Both the position numbers and the translations under genes were made by a program. Positions 42,893 to 51,205 of a DNA stretch of 64,000 bases are shown piece after piece. The stretch covers positions 868,001 through 932,000 of the forward strand of contig NZ_CP085211.1 of NCBI RefSeq assembly GCF_044797955.1, in the 5' to 3' direction. The DNA is from Idiomarina seosinensis_A (GTDB lineage Bacteria; Pseudomonadota; Gammaproteobacteria; Enterobacterales; Alteromonadaceae). The notes beneath the pieces are model-generated. The model saw only the letters and a list, made by a program, of their open reading frames with translations, was not told where the DNA came from and searched no databases. Each line of letters starts with the position of its first letter. The stretch's first letter is position 1.

Positions 42893-44332
42893 TTATGAAG
42901 CTGCCGGGGCGACTTTGCTGACGCCCAGCTCATCCGGACCGGCTGCCCGGCCTCGTTGTAAAATAATTTCCGGTGCGGTGTCAACGCGCAGGCCCATGTC
43001 TTTTTCCTCACGAACTAAATCGGCGCGTAAGGAGTTGGGCAGTACCTCGGTAATTTTCACGTCGACAAACTGACCAATCATATGGGGTTGCCCAACAAAG
43101 TTTACAACCCGGTTATTCTCAGTACGTCCGGCAAGTTCCATTGGGTTCTTCTTTGACGGTCCGATAACCAAAATACGCTGCTCTGTATCCAGCATTCGGC
43201 GGGCATGAGCCATCGACTGCTGGTTCAGCCGCTGCTGCAACAACTGCAGCCGCTGTTTTTTCGTTTCTTCACTGACATCGTCCGGCAAGTCAGCAGCGGG
43301 AGTACCCGGCCGGGCGCTGTAAATAAAGCTAAAGCTCATATCAAAATCGATGGCCTGAATCAGATCCATAGTAGCTTCGAAGTCGGCGTCAGATTCGCCC
43401 GGAAAGCCAATAATAAAGTCCGATGACATGGCAATATCGGGGCGGGCTTTTTTCAGTGCCCGAATTTTTGACTTATACTCCAGCGCGGTATGGGTTCGTT
43501 TCATCATCGCCAGTACCCGGTCTGAACCACTTTGCACAGGTAAGTGAAGATGGCTGACCAATTCCGGAATCTCTTTATAGGCTTCAATGATATCGTCAGT
43601 GAACTCAACCGGGTGCGAGGTGGTGTAGCGTATGCGGTCGATGCCGTCGATGGCAGCAACTAAGTACAACAACTCAGCAAATCGGCAGACAGAGCCATCG
43701 AAGTGTTCGCCCCGATAAGCATTAACGTTCTGCCCCAGTAAGTTCACTTCGCGGACACCTTGTCCGGCTAACTGGGCGATTTCGTATATAACATCGTCAA
43801 CCGGACGGCTGACTTCTTCACCGCGAGTGTAAGGCACCACACAAAAAGAGCAATATTTTGAACAGCCTTCCATGATCGAAACGAAAGCAGTGGCACCATC
43901 GGCTTTGGGATCCGGCAGACGGTCAAACTTTTCGATTTCAGGAAAAGAAATGTCGATCATCGGCTGCTGGTTGGCGCCTACCTGCTTGATCATTTCTGGT
44001 AATCGATGCAGCGTCTGGGGACCAAAAACTAAGTCCACAAAAGGTGCGCGGGCGCGGATAGCATCGCCTTCCTGGGAGGCAACACAGCCACCGACGCCAA
44101 TAAGAAGGTCGGGATTGCTGTGCTTGAGGTTTTTCCAGCGCCCCAGCTGATGAAAGACTTTCTCCTGGGCTTTTTCGCGAATTGAGCAGGTGTTTAACAG
44201 GATCAGGTCTGCCTGTTCTGCTGCGTCGGTCAGTTCATAGCCGTGGGTTGAATTCAGTAGATCGGCCATTTTGGCTGAATCATACTCATTCATCTGACAA
44301 CCCCAGGTTTTTACGTAAAGTTTCTTACTCAT
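42893..44332 (-). CDS. miaB: tRNA-2-methylthio-N6-dimethylallyladenosine synthase MiaB
   Basis: MiaB adds the 2-methylthio group to A37 of tRNAs that read codons starting with U. The product has 479 residues (474 in E. coli). The N-terminal UPF0004 domain holds one cluster with Cys12, Cys49 and Cys83; the radical-SAM cluster uses Cys157, Cys161 and Cys164 (CSKYCSFC), all at E. coli positions. A TRAM domain ends the protein. It starts the long minus-strand run down to lipA and has a candidate promoter upstream. Confidence 0.98.
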   Translation of the reverse strand: MSKKLYVKTWGCQMNEYDSAKMADLLNSTHGYELTDAAEQADLILLNTCSIREKAQEKVFHQLGRWKNLKHSNPDLLIGVGGCVASQEGDAIRARAPFVDLVFGPQTLHRLPEMIKQVGANQQPMIDISFPEIEKFDRLPDPKADGATAFVSIMEGCSKYCSFCVVPYTRGEEVSRPVDDVIYEIAQLAGQGVREVNLLGQNVNAYRGEHFDGSVCRFAELLYLVAAIDGIDRIRYTTSHPVEFTDDIIEAYKEIPELVSHLHLPVQSGSDRVLAMMKRTHTALEYKSKIRALKKARPDIAMSSDFIIGFPGESDADFEATMDLIQAIDFDMSFSFIYSARPGTPAADLPDDVSEETKKQRLQLLQQRLNQQSMAHARRMLDTEQRILVIGPSKKNPMELAGRTENNRVVNFVGQPHMIGQFVDVKITEVLPNSLRADLVREEKDMGLRVDTAPEIILQRGRAAGPDELGVSKVAPAAS

Positions 44333-44374
44333 GGTCTCTCAATAATAGCTGTAATAAAGTACGTGACACACCTT

Positions 44375-44404
44375 ATTTTACCGCGGATAACAGGCAAAAG
44401 CCAA
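44375..44404 (-). promoter_or_regulatory. Candidate promoter of the miaB-ybeZ-ybeY-corC-lnt series
   Basis: On the minus strand TTGGCT (44404-44399) and TAAAAT (44380-44375) are 18 bases apart, 43 bases before the miaB start. The -10 box matches five of six positions. The site lies just past the end of the DMT transporter gene. Confidence 0.55.
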
Positions 44405-44415
44405 CTGCCGCCGGG

Positions 44416-45285
44416 TTAATGTTTGCGGCGTGTTCGAATGGCAAGATAGCCGGCGGCCACGATCACTAAAGTACCCCACAACATGTGCCAGTAAACGGCC
44501 TCGTCGAAGAACCAGAAACCCAGTAAAGCGGCAAAAATTACTGAGCTGTAGGTAAAGACACCAATTTTAGCTGCTGGTGCAATAGAAAAGGCTTTAGTCA
44601 TCGCCAGCTGCCCGTATACCGCCAGCGCCCCCATAACCGCTAGGGCAAACCAGTTTTCAACAGGTATTGGCTGCCAAAACCAAAGTAACGGCAGCGCTGA
44701 GGCCAGCGTCGCAAAGCCGGAAAAATAAAAGACAATTTTGCTGGTGGATTCGGTAACCGACATTTTGCGGATTACTGTTTTGGTGAAGGCGGCCAGTAAA
44801 GCGGCAATGAATGCCAGCCCGACAACGGGCGAAATCGAACTGTTTAGCGGATCAAGAAAAATAAACACACCGACAAAACCCAGTAAAATGGCCAGCCAGG
44901 TCTGTCGGGTAACATAGTCCTTTAACCATAGCCAGCCAATAACCGGTATCATAAAGGGTGACAGCAGCAGCACCAGGGTTGCCTGCGCTAGCGGAATGGT
45001 GGCAATGGCGTAAAAAAACAGATACATGGCGGTAATGCCGGCAATTCCACGCACCAGGTGCAGACCCAGGCGTTCAGTTTTTAACGAACCGGGGCCTTTA
45101 CGCCAAAGCCATGGCAGTAGCACAATAAAGGCCATCACATTGCGAAAAAAAACCAGTTGTTCAAAGGACTGATTCGCAGATAAATGTTTTACCAGCGCAC
45201 TGACGCCGGCAAAGCTGGCTTCTGCTGATAACAACAGCAGTGACCCGATAATTACCGATCGCGTTGTTGCAAACTGGGTGGGCAT
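44416..45285 (-). CDS. DMT-superfamily transporter (EamA family)
   Basis: The product has 289 residues from ATG 45285, which lies eight bases after GGCGG; a GTG two codons upstream is too close to it. Ten hydrophobic segments form two EamA repeats (about 10-140 and 150-285), the plan of drug/metabolite exporters. The substrate cannot be inferred. In E. coli miaB and ubiF are direct divergent neighbours, so this gene looks like an insertion between them. Confidence 0.88.
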   Translation of the reverse strand: MPTQFATTRSVIIGSLLLLSAEASFAGVSALVKHLSANQSFEQLVFFRNVMAFIVLLPWLWRKGPGSLKTERLGLHLVRGIAGITAMYLFFYAIATIPLAQATLVLLLSPFMIPVIGWLWLKDYVTRQTWLAILLGFVGVFIFLDPLNSSISPVVGLAFIAALLAAFTKTVIRKMSVTESTSKIVFYFSGFATLASALPLLWFWQPIPVENWFALAVMGALAVYGQLAMTKAFSIAPAAKIGVFTYSSVIFAALLGFWFFDEAVYWHMLWGTLVIVAAGYLAIRTRRKH

Positions 45286-45399
45286 TGACACAACCGCCTG
45301 ATGCTATTAAGAATTCTGAAAACTTAAACCATGATAACGGAAACTGATGGCAAGATGTGGTATTTATAGCAGTTAATCACAAGCGTTGCGGGTGAATAA

Positions 45400-46506
45400 A
45401 TGAAACATTATGTAGTAAACGGCGGCGGTATGGTGGGCGCGGCAGCAGCGCTGGCGCTGGCCAGAGCGGGTCAGCAGGTGACCTTAATTGACAGCAATTC
45501 GTTGGTTGAACCAGAGCCGGACTGGGATTTACGTATTTCCTCGGTTAATGACAATCACTGGCAGTGGTTACTGTCGTTGGGGATCGGAGATTCCATAAAC
45601 TGGCAAAAGGTAAACCCCTACGAGGGCCTGTCGGTTACCACTGTACGTGGATCATCCTTAACCTTCTCGGCGCAGGATGCGGGTCGTCAGCAGCTGGGGG
45701 TGATGGTTGAAAATAATAATTTACAGGCGGCTCTGTGGCAGTGCCTATCAGGTTATGCCAATGTCAGCCTTCGCGCGCCGGCGGCCATTGAATGTTTTGA
45801 TCTGCAGCAACAACGACTGCGACTTAATGATGACAGCTGGCTAAGTTACGATGTGTTGATTGGCGCCGACGGCAGTGGGTCCGCAGTTGCCCGGGCCGCC
45901 GGTATCGGCTATCGGGGCTGGGATTATGGCCAGCGCTGTCTGCTGGCGAATGTCGAACTACAACAGCCTATTGAGGCGCAGACCTGGGAAATATTCCGGC
46001 CACAGGGGCCTTTTGCCTTACTGCCTCTGAGCAGCTATCAGGCGTGCCTGATTGATTATCGCAGTCATGCTGAAATCAGTGCCATTAGTCAGCACAAAGA
46101 ACAATTAGTTAAGGCTTTAGAGCAAACCTTTCGCCCCTATGTAGGCGACTTCGAGGTTCATCGATACGCTAGTTTCCCACTGCAACGCAAACATGCGTTG
46201 AATTACTATCGGGATAACACGCTGTTAATGGGGGATGCTGCTCATAGTATTCATCCGTTGGCGGGGCAGGGGGTTAATCTGGGTTTTGCTGATGTAAGAA
46301 CCTATTTGGCCGTGGATGGTGATAACTGCCGATATCAGCGGCAGCGGCAGCGTCAGAATCAAACCATGATGCGGACTATGGACGCTATCCATGTCGGCTT
46401 TACTGCCCGCAGCCGGCTATTGCAATCAGGCTTAGGGGTTGCCCTTAAGCTGGTTAATCAAGCGGCTTTAAAAAAGCAAATACTGCGTCAGGCCCTGCAG
46501 GCCTGA
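45400..46506 (+). CDS. ubiF: FAD-dependent ubiquinone hydroxylase, UbiH/UbiF/VisC family
   Basis: This is a flavin monooxygenase of ubiquinone synthesis. The product has 368 residues (391 in E. coli UbiF). The FAD-binding motif VNGGGMVGAAAALALA is at about 7-22, the DG motif is LIGADGSGSAVARAAG, and the second FAD motif is LLMGDAAHSIHPLAGQGVNLG. The first Gly-rich motif reads NGGGMVG rather than the more common GxGMVG. The choice of UbiF over UbiH or VisC rests on position: beside miaB and a Met/Leu/Gln tRNA cluster, as in E. coli. The Arg/Gln-rich stretch RQRQRQNQ near residue 310 is unusual. Confidence 0.85.
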   Translation: MKHYVVNGGGMVGAAAALALARAGQQVTLIDSNSLVEPEPDWDLRISSVNDNHWQWLLSLGIGDSINWQKVNPYEGLSVTTVRGSSLTFSAQDAGRQQLGVMVENNNLQAALWQCLSGYANVSLRAPAAIECFDLQQQRLRLNDDSWLSYDVLIGADGSGSAVARAAGIGYRGWDYGQRCLLANVELQQPIEAQTWEIFRPQGPFALLPLSSYQACLIDYRSHAEISAISQHKEQLVKALEQTFRPYVGDFEVHRYASFPLQRKHALNYYRDNTLLMGDAAHSIHPLAGQGVNLGFADVRTYLAVDGDNCRYQRQRQRQNQTMMRTMDAIHVGFTARSRLLQSGLGVALKLVNQAALKKQILRQALQA

Positions 46507-46513
46507 TCAGCGG

Positions 46514-46544
46514 ACATAAAAAAACCACCCGCGGGTGGTTGTTT
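46514..46544. terminator. Bidirectional terminator between ubiF and the tRNA operon
   Basis: AACCACCC (46523-46530) pairs with GGGTGGTT (46533-46540). Read on the minus strand the stem is followed by seven T, a strong terminator for the tRNA operon; read on the plus strand a shorter GTTTCTT follows, which may serve ubiF. Confidence 0.88.
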
Positions 46545-46597
46545 CTTATACACATTAGCACCAACAGCTTAATTGACTGGTTTAGCTCAATTAACTG

Positions 46598-46684
46598 TGG
46601 TGCGGAGGGAGGGACTTGAACCCTCACGTCCTTTCGGACACTAGCACCTGAAGCTAGCGCGTCTACCAATTCCGCCACCACCGC
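46598..46684 (-). tRNA. tRNA-Leu(CAG)
   Basis: An 87-base class II tRNA with encoded CCA. The anticodon loop TTCAGGT between CTAGC and GCTAG gives anticodon CAG. It is very close to E. coli tRNA-Leu(CAG), and shares its one mismatch in the acceptor stem (here T5-T68). It is the last gene of the five-tRNA operon. Confidence 0.96.
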
Positions 46685-46697
46685 GTACAAGTAAGTA

Positions 46698-46772
46698 TGG
46701 CTGGGGCACCAGGGATCGAACCTGGGAATCGCGGGATCAAAACCCGCTGCCTTACCGCTTGGCTATGCCCCA
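46698..46772 (-). tRNA. tRNA-Gln(UUG), copy 2
   Basis: A 75-base tRNA with encoded CCA. The acceptor TGGGGCA pairs with TGCCCCA and the loop TTTTGAT gives anticodon TTG. Its sequence is identical to the next copy at 46829-46903. Confidence 0.97.
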
Positions 46773-46828
46773 TCCAACTTTGGACAGACTCACGATCTTT
46801 ACAGCTTAATAAAAGATTGACTAACTAA

Positions 46829-46903
46829 TGGCTGGGGCACCAGGGATCGAACCTGGGAATCGCGGGATCAAAACCCGCTGCCTTACCGCTTGGCTATGCC
46901 CCA
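46829..46903 (-). tRNA. tRNA-Gln(UUG), copy 1
   Basis: A 75-base tRNA identical to the copy at 46698-46772, with encoded CCA and anticodon TTG. The tandem pair points to a recent duplication or gene conversion. No tRNA-Gln(CUG) is present here, so this species may read CAG codons by wobble, or have that gene elsewhere. Confidence 0.97.
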
Positions 46904-46927
46904 TTAAATTAGCTATTCAAGAGAGAT

Positions 46928-47012
46928 TGGTGCGGACGGAGAGACTTGAACTCTCACGCCGTGAGGCACTGGAACCTAAATCCAGCGTGTCTACCAATTC
47001 CACCACGTCCGC
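46928..47012 (-). tRNA. tRNA-Leu(UAG)
   Basis: An 85-base class II tRNA with encoded CCA. The acceptor GCGGACG pairs with CGTCCGC, and the loop TTTAGGT between CTGGA and TCCAG gives anticodon TAG. It corresponds to leuW of E. coli, which sits in the same kind of cluster. Confidence 0.97.
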
Positions 47013-47035
47013 CCAGTAATGAGATTTCGAAAAGT

Positions 47036-47112
47036 TGGTGGCTACGGCGAGATTCGAACTTGCGACCCCAGCATTATGAGTGCTGTGCTCTAACCAGCTG
47101 AGCTACGTAGCC
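47036..47112 (-). tRNA. tRNA-Met(CAU), elongator
   Basis: A 77-base tRNA with encoded CCA. The acceptor GGCTACG is fully paired with CGTAGCC, unlike the initiator, and the loop CTCATAA gives anticodon CAT. It is the first gene of the operon Met-Leu-Gln-Gln-Leu and matches metT of E. coli in place. Confidence 0.97.
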
Positions 47113-47163
47113 ATCTTTTCTTAACGAAAACTTTCTGTGCATCTCTCTGTGAGTGCGGCGCGT

Positions 47164-47192
47164 ATTATGCAAATCGCTCCGCTTACCGTCAA
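47164..47192 (-). promoter_or_regulatory. Promoter of the five-tRNA operon
   Basis: On the minus strand TTGACG (47192-47187) and CATAAT (47169-47164) are 17 bases apart; each matches five of six positions. The GC-rich stretch right after the -10 box (ACGCGCC) is the discriminator type seen at promoters under stringent control. Confidence 0.85.
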
Positions 47193-47284
47193 CCTATTTT
47201 TGCGAAAAAACCCGGCTTTTTAAGTCAACTGCTCAAAAAACCGCAAAAACGATGAATTATCCATCATTTCAGGCCAGGCCAGAT

Positions 47285-47947
47285 TTACCAGGGCAGTTGT
47301 TCGCCGTTGCTGTGATAAAAACAACCGCTGTCAGTTAACTGCAGTTCGTCAATGCGCTGGATTAATCGCTGCGCTGCTTCCTCAGCACTAATATCGCCTT
47401 GATTGCCAACCATATCGGTTTTTACGAAGCCCGGGTGTAGCAGCGCAACCGCGATTTCCTGGTCTTTCAAATCAAGCGCCAACGATTTGCCGGCGGCGTT
47501 AAGGGCGGCCTTGGACATACGATAGCCGTAACGGCCGCCGGAACCATTATCACTAATAGAGCCCATACGACTGGTGATTAAGGCAACTTTACTGCCGGCT
47601 GATAAATTGGAAAGTAATGCATCAGTTACCCGCAATGGCGCGATCGCATTGACCTCGTACTGGGCGCGCAGGCTTCCGCCGTCAATATCACCCAGCTCGT
47701 CGTTATTGAGTAGACCAGCGTTATTAACCAAAACATCAACGTTTTGCTCGCCAATGGTTTCTTTCATCCGTAACAAGTCGGCTGCTTTAGTGACGTCAAT
47801 ACCCTCGATGATATCGACATCCAGCTGGGTTAACTGTTTTGAGTTGTTACGACAGACTGCGGTAACCTTATAGCCAGCTTCACTGTATTGCTTTGCAAAC
47901 TGAAAGCCAATGCCCCGGTTTGCACCGGTAATCACTACATGTTTCAT
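47285..47947 (-). CDS. Short-chain dehydrogenase/reductase
   Basis: The product has 220 residues from ATG 47947, which follows AAGGAG by seven bases; a longer start at 47971 would lie inside fumC. Classical SDR motifs are present: TGANRGIG (about 6-13) for NAD(P), NNAG, and the active-site YGYRMSK with Ser upstream (TSRMGS). The C-terminal LHPGFVKTDM is typical. It resembles the C-factor/CsgA-like branch of the family. The substrate is unknown. It starts one base after the fumC stop, and its ribosome-binding site lies in the fumC coding end, so the two are co-transcribed. Confidence 0.9.
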   Translation of the reverse strand: MKHVVITGANRGIGFQFAKQYSEAGYKVTAVCRNNSKQLTQLDVDIIEGIDVTKAADLLRMKETIGEQNVDVLVNNAGLLNNDELGDIDGGSLRAQYEVNAIAPLRVTDALLSNLSAGSKVALITSRMGSISDNGSGGRYGYRMSKAALNAAGKSLALDLKDQEIAVALLHPGFVKTDMVGNQGDISAEEAAQRLIQRIDELQLTDSGCFYHSNGEQLPW

Positions 47948-47948
47948 A

Positions 47949-49340
47949 TTAATCTCCTTGTGTAACGCCACCTTCGGTTAGCTGTTTGGGATCCAGTAAA
48001 CGGTTAAGTTTATCGCGACCAAGGTCGGTCATTTCATCAGCAACATCAATGATGGCACGGCCGTCTTTGTATGCCTGCTTAGCAATTTCTGCGGCTTTGG
48101 AGTAGCCAATGACGGGGTTTAATGCCGTTACCAGTATCGGGTTCTTGGCAAGCGCCTCGTCCAACCGCTGTTGGTTAACTTCAAAGTCTTTAATAGCGCG
48201 GTCAGCCAAGGCGCGACAGCTATTGCTTAACAATTCAATGGATTGTAGCAAATTGTAGCCAATCACCGGCAACATGACATTCAGCTGAAAATTACCCTGC
48301 TGCGCTGCTGTGGTGATGGTGGTGTGATTACCGTTGACCTGCGCTGCGGCCATCGCAACAGCTTCGGGTATCACCGGATTGACCTTACCGGGCATGATGC
48401 TGCTACCCGGCTGCAGGGCGGCTAACTGTATCTCGCCCAGCCCGGCCAATGGGCCACTGTTCATCCAGCGTAAGTCGTTACTGATTTTCAGTAAGGTCGT
48501 ACCCAGGGTATTCAGCTGACCGTGTAACTGTAAGTTAAGCTCCTGCCCGGCAATACCGGTAAAGGGATTGGCAGAGGCAGTAAATTCATGCTCGGTTAGG
48601 CTGGATAACTGGCGGGCAAATTGTTCAGCAAAATCTGCTGGCGCGTTAATGCCCGTGCCGATAGCCGTACCGCCCTGAGGCAGTACCTTACTGCGTTGTA
48701 ACAGCAGAGGCAGTTGCCCGGCGCTGTGTTCAAGCTGTCCGGCCCAGCAGTCAAGCTCTTGAGCCAGCGTCATTGGCATCGCATCCATTAAATGAGTACG
48801 ACCAGTTTTTACCACGTCACGCAGACTTGTCGCTTTATCCTGCACGGTGCTTATCAGATGCTTGAGTGAGCCGTGCAGATGTTCTTCGATGGCCAGCACA
48901 CTGGCTACCTGGATGGCAGTGGGGATAACATCGTTACTGGACTGACTTTGATTAACATCGTCGTTGGGGTGAACGTCTACGCCTTGTTGTTGACACAAAT
49001 GGGCGATAACTTCATTAACGTTCATATTCGAGCTGGTGCCCGAACCGGTCTGAAAAATATCAATCGGAAAGTGCTGTTCATGTTCGCCGTCGATAATTTG
49101 CTTAGCCGCGGCTCGTATGGCTTTGGCTTTGCTGCGCTCAAGCCCCGAAACTCGCTCATTAGCACTGGCAGCGGCGTGTTTTACCATGGCAATGGCGCGA
49201 ATCAGCCGACCGGGCATTACCAGCCCGCTAATCGCAAAGTTATCCAGCGCGCGTTGGGTTTGCGCTCCGTATAACGCCTTTTCAGGGACTTTTACCTCAC
49301 CCATACTGTCTTGTTCTGTGCGGAATTGTTGTTCAGTCAT
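47949..49340 (-). CDS. fumC: Fumarate hydratase, class II
   Basis: FumC is the iron-independent fumarase of the citric acid cycle. ATG 49340 with AGGAGC six bases upstream gives 463 residues (467 in E. coli); the longer frame to 49409 adds a non-homologous leader. The superfamily signature GSSIMPGKVNPV is present, as are FQTGSGTSSNMNVNEV and the GRTHLMDAMPMT segment. The helical core is complete. The SDR gene follows one base after the stop. Confidence 0.97.
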   Translation of the reverse strand: MTEQQFRTEQDSMGEVKVPEKALYGAQTQRALDNFAISGLVMPGRLIRAIAMVKHAAASANERVSGLERSKAKAIRAAAKQIIDGEHEQHFPIDIFQTGSGTSSNMNVNEVIAHLCQQQGVDVHPNDDVNQSQSSNDVIPTAIQVASVLAIEEHLHGSLKHLISTVQDKATSLRDVVKTGRTHLMDAMPMTLAQELDCWAGQLEHSAGQLPLLLQRSKVLPQGGTAIGTGINAPADFAEQFARQLSSLTEHEFTASANPFTGIAGQELNLQLHGQLNTLGTTLLKISNDLRWMNSGPLAGLGEIQLAALQPGSSIMPGKVNPVIPEAVAMAAAQVNGNHTTITTAAQQGNFQLNVMLPVIGYNLLQSIELLSNSCRALADRAIKDFEVNQQRLDEALAKNPILVTALNPVIGYSKAAEIAKQAYKDGRAIIDVADEMTDLGRDKLNRLLDPKQLTEGGVTQGD

Positions 49341-49433
49341 CGTTTGCTCCTGCTTAGTTACGAGTCTAGCGAGACATAATAGGTATAACACACTACGCGA
49401 CATCAGCACCTGAGATCACAAGTTTACTGGCAT

Positions 49434-49467
49434 AAAAAAAGCCTGCCGATGGCTACCGACAGGCCTT
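49434..49467 (-). terminator. Terminator after ychF
   Basis: GCCTG-CG and CG-CAGGC arms (49441-49448 and 49456-49463) form a stem with one mismatch. On the minus strand seven T follow. It closes the rplY-pth-ychF series 30 bases after the ychF stop; on the plus strand only four T follow. Confidence 0.85.
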
Positions 49468-49496
49468 TTGAAGGGTGTTTAGCCGCTTTAAACGGA

Positions 49497-50588
49497 CTAA
49501 ACATTAAAGCGAAAATGAATCACATCACCGTCTTTTACAATATATTCTTTACCTTCTAGGCGCCATTTACCGGCATCTTTTGCGCCTTGCTCACCGTTAA
49601 ATTCAACATAATCGTCGTAACCGACGATTTCGGCGCGAATGAAGCCTTTTTCAAAGTCGGTATGGATACGTCCGGCGGCCTGTGGCGCAGTCGAACCAAT
49701 TTTAACAGTCCAGGCACGAACTTCTTTTGGTCCTGCGGTAAAGTAAGTTTGCAGGTTCAATAATTCATAGCCGGCGCGGATTACCCGGTTTAGGCCGGGT
49801 TCATCCTGCCCGATTTCTGATAAAAATTCTTCTTTATCAGCTTCGTCAAGCTCGGCAATTTCTGATTCAATGGCGGCACAAACCGGAACCACGACCGCAT
49901 TTTCTTTAGCGGCAATTTCGCGCACTTTGTCCAGATACGGGTTATTCTCAAAGCCGTCTTCGTTAACGTTAGCAATGTACATAGTGGGCTTGAGTGTCAA
50001 CAGGTTATAGGAGCGGATAGTGGCCAGATCATCTTTATTCAGTGCCACTGAACGGGCCATTTCACCATTGTCCAGAGCCGGCTTTAACTTTTCCAGCACA
50101 GCGATTTCCGCTTTTGCCTGAGCATCGCCGCCTTTGGCTTTTTTGCCCAGCCGATGTAGTGATTTTTCGACTGAGTCGAGGTCAGCCAGCGCTAATTCGG
50201 TATTAATGGTGTCGATGTCATCGGCGGGATCGACACCGCCGCTAACATGTACAATATTGTCGTCTTCAAAGCAGCGAACTACGTGGCCAATTGCATCGGT
50301 TTCACGGATATTGGCCAGAAATTGGTTGCCCAACCCTTCACCTTGCGAAGCACCTTTGACCAGCCCGGCGATGTCGACAAACTCCATCGTGGTTGGCAGA
50401 ACCCGTTGTGGGTTAGCAATAGAAGCCAGTTTATCCAGCCGCAAATCCGGTACCGGAACCACGCCGGTATTTGGTTCTATGGTACAAAACGGAAAGTTAG
50501 CCGCTTCGATACCGGCCTTAGTCAAGGCATTAAATAAGGTTGATTTACCTACATTAGGTAGGCCAACAATACCACAGCGAAATCCCAT
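49497..50588 (-). CDS. ychF: Ribosome-binding ATPase/GTPase YchF
   Basis: YchF is an Obg-like P-loop protein that prefers ATP and binds ribosomes; in E. coli it is linked to oxidative stress. The product has 363 residues, as in E. coli. The P loop GLPNVGKST is at 8-16, followed by FPFCTIEPN. A coiled coil and a C-terminal TGS domain (about 280-363) complete it. pth lies just upstream with a six-base gap, the widely conserved pth-ychF pair. Confidence 0.98.
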   Translation of the reverse strand: MGFRCGIVGLPNVGKSTLFNALTKAGIEAANFPFCTIEPNTGVVPVPDLRLDKLASIANPQRVLPTTMEFVDIAGLVKGASQGEGLGNQFLANIRETDAIGHVVRCFEDDNIVHVSGGVDPADDIDTINTELALADLDSVEKSLHRLGKKAKGGDAQAKAEIAVLEKLKPALDNGEMARSVALNKDDLATIRSYNLLTLKPTMYIANVNEDGFENNPYLDKVREIAAKENAVVVPVCAAIESEIAELDEADKEEFLSEIGQDEPGLNRVIRAGYELLNLQTYFTAGPKEVRAWTVKIGSTAPQAAGRIHTDFEKGFIRAEIVGYDDYVEFNGEQGAKDAGKWRLEGKEYIVKDGDVIHFRFNV

Positions 50589-50594
50589 TTTCCG

Positions 50595-51191
50595 TTAACC
50601 CTTTTGTTGTGGCCGATAGCTGTGCAGGCGCTGCAAAGCAGGACCCCAGCCTTCGGTCAGTAATGTATCGATACTGCGACTTGCTTCGTCGATGCAATCG
50701 TCAATAAGCTGCTGTTCAGCGGCCGGTGCCTTACCCAGCACAAAGCCGGTTACCCGCGATTTATCACCCGGGTGACCAATGCCAATACGTAGCCGTAAAA
50801 AGTCCTGCTGACCGATTTGCGCGATAATATCTTTAATGCCGTTATGTCCGCCGGCCCCGCCGCCAGCTTTGAATTTTGCCACACCCGGAGGCAAATCAAG
50901 CTCATCATAAGCCACCAGAATTTGGTTAGCCGGTATTTTATAAAAGTTGGCTATGCTGGCAACAGAAAAACCACTGCGGTTCATAAAGACTTGCGGTAAT
51001 ACTATGCGGAGATCCCGGGAGGCGGTCTGATGGCGACCGATTAAAGCTTTGCTTTTACTGTCAGGAGCAAGACTGATGCCGTGTCGATGACAGAAGTCCT
51101 CAACTAACCAAAAACCCGCATTATGGCGGGTTTTTTGGTATTCGGGGCCTGGATTACCCAGGCCCACTAATAGCTTTATGCAAGTTTCCAT
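50595..51191 (-). CDS. pth: Peptidyl-tRNA hydrolase
   Basis: Pth recycles peptidyl-tRNAs dropped from the ribosome. The product has 198 residues (194 in E. coli). Catalytic His23 lies in KTRHNAGFW, with Asn71 (FMNRSG) and Asp96 (YDELDLPPG) completing the site. The ATG has no clear ribosome-binding site, so translation may depend on rplY, whose stop is 14 bases upstream. Confidence 0.97.
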   Translation of the reverse strand: METCIKLLVGLGNPGPEYQKTRHNAGFWLVEDFCHRHGISLAPDSKSKALIGRHQTASRDLRIVLPQVFMNRSGFSVASIANFYKIPANQILVAYDELDLPPGVAKFKAGGGAGGHNGIKDIIAQIGQQDFLRLRIGIGHPGDKSRVTGFVLGKAPAAEQQLIDDCIDEASRSIDTLLTEGWGPALQRLHSYRPQQKG

Positions 51192-51205
51192 AGCAAGAAG
51201 TCAGC

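Noticed and set aside
45285..45313. A perfect TTGACA before ubiF as a promoter
   Set aside because: The only -10 candidates at a usual distance are poor (TAAGAA at 17 bases, three of six), and the element overlaps the start of the DMT gene.
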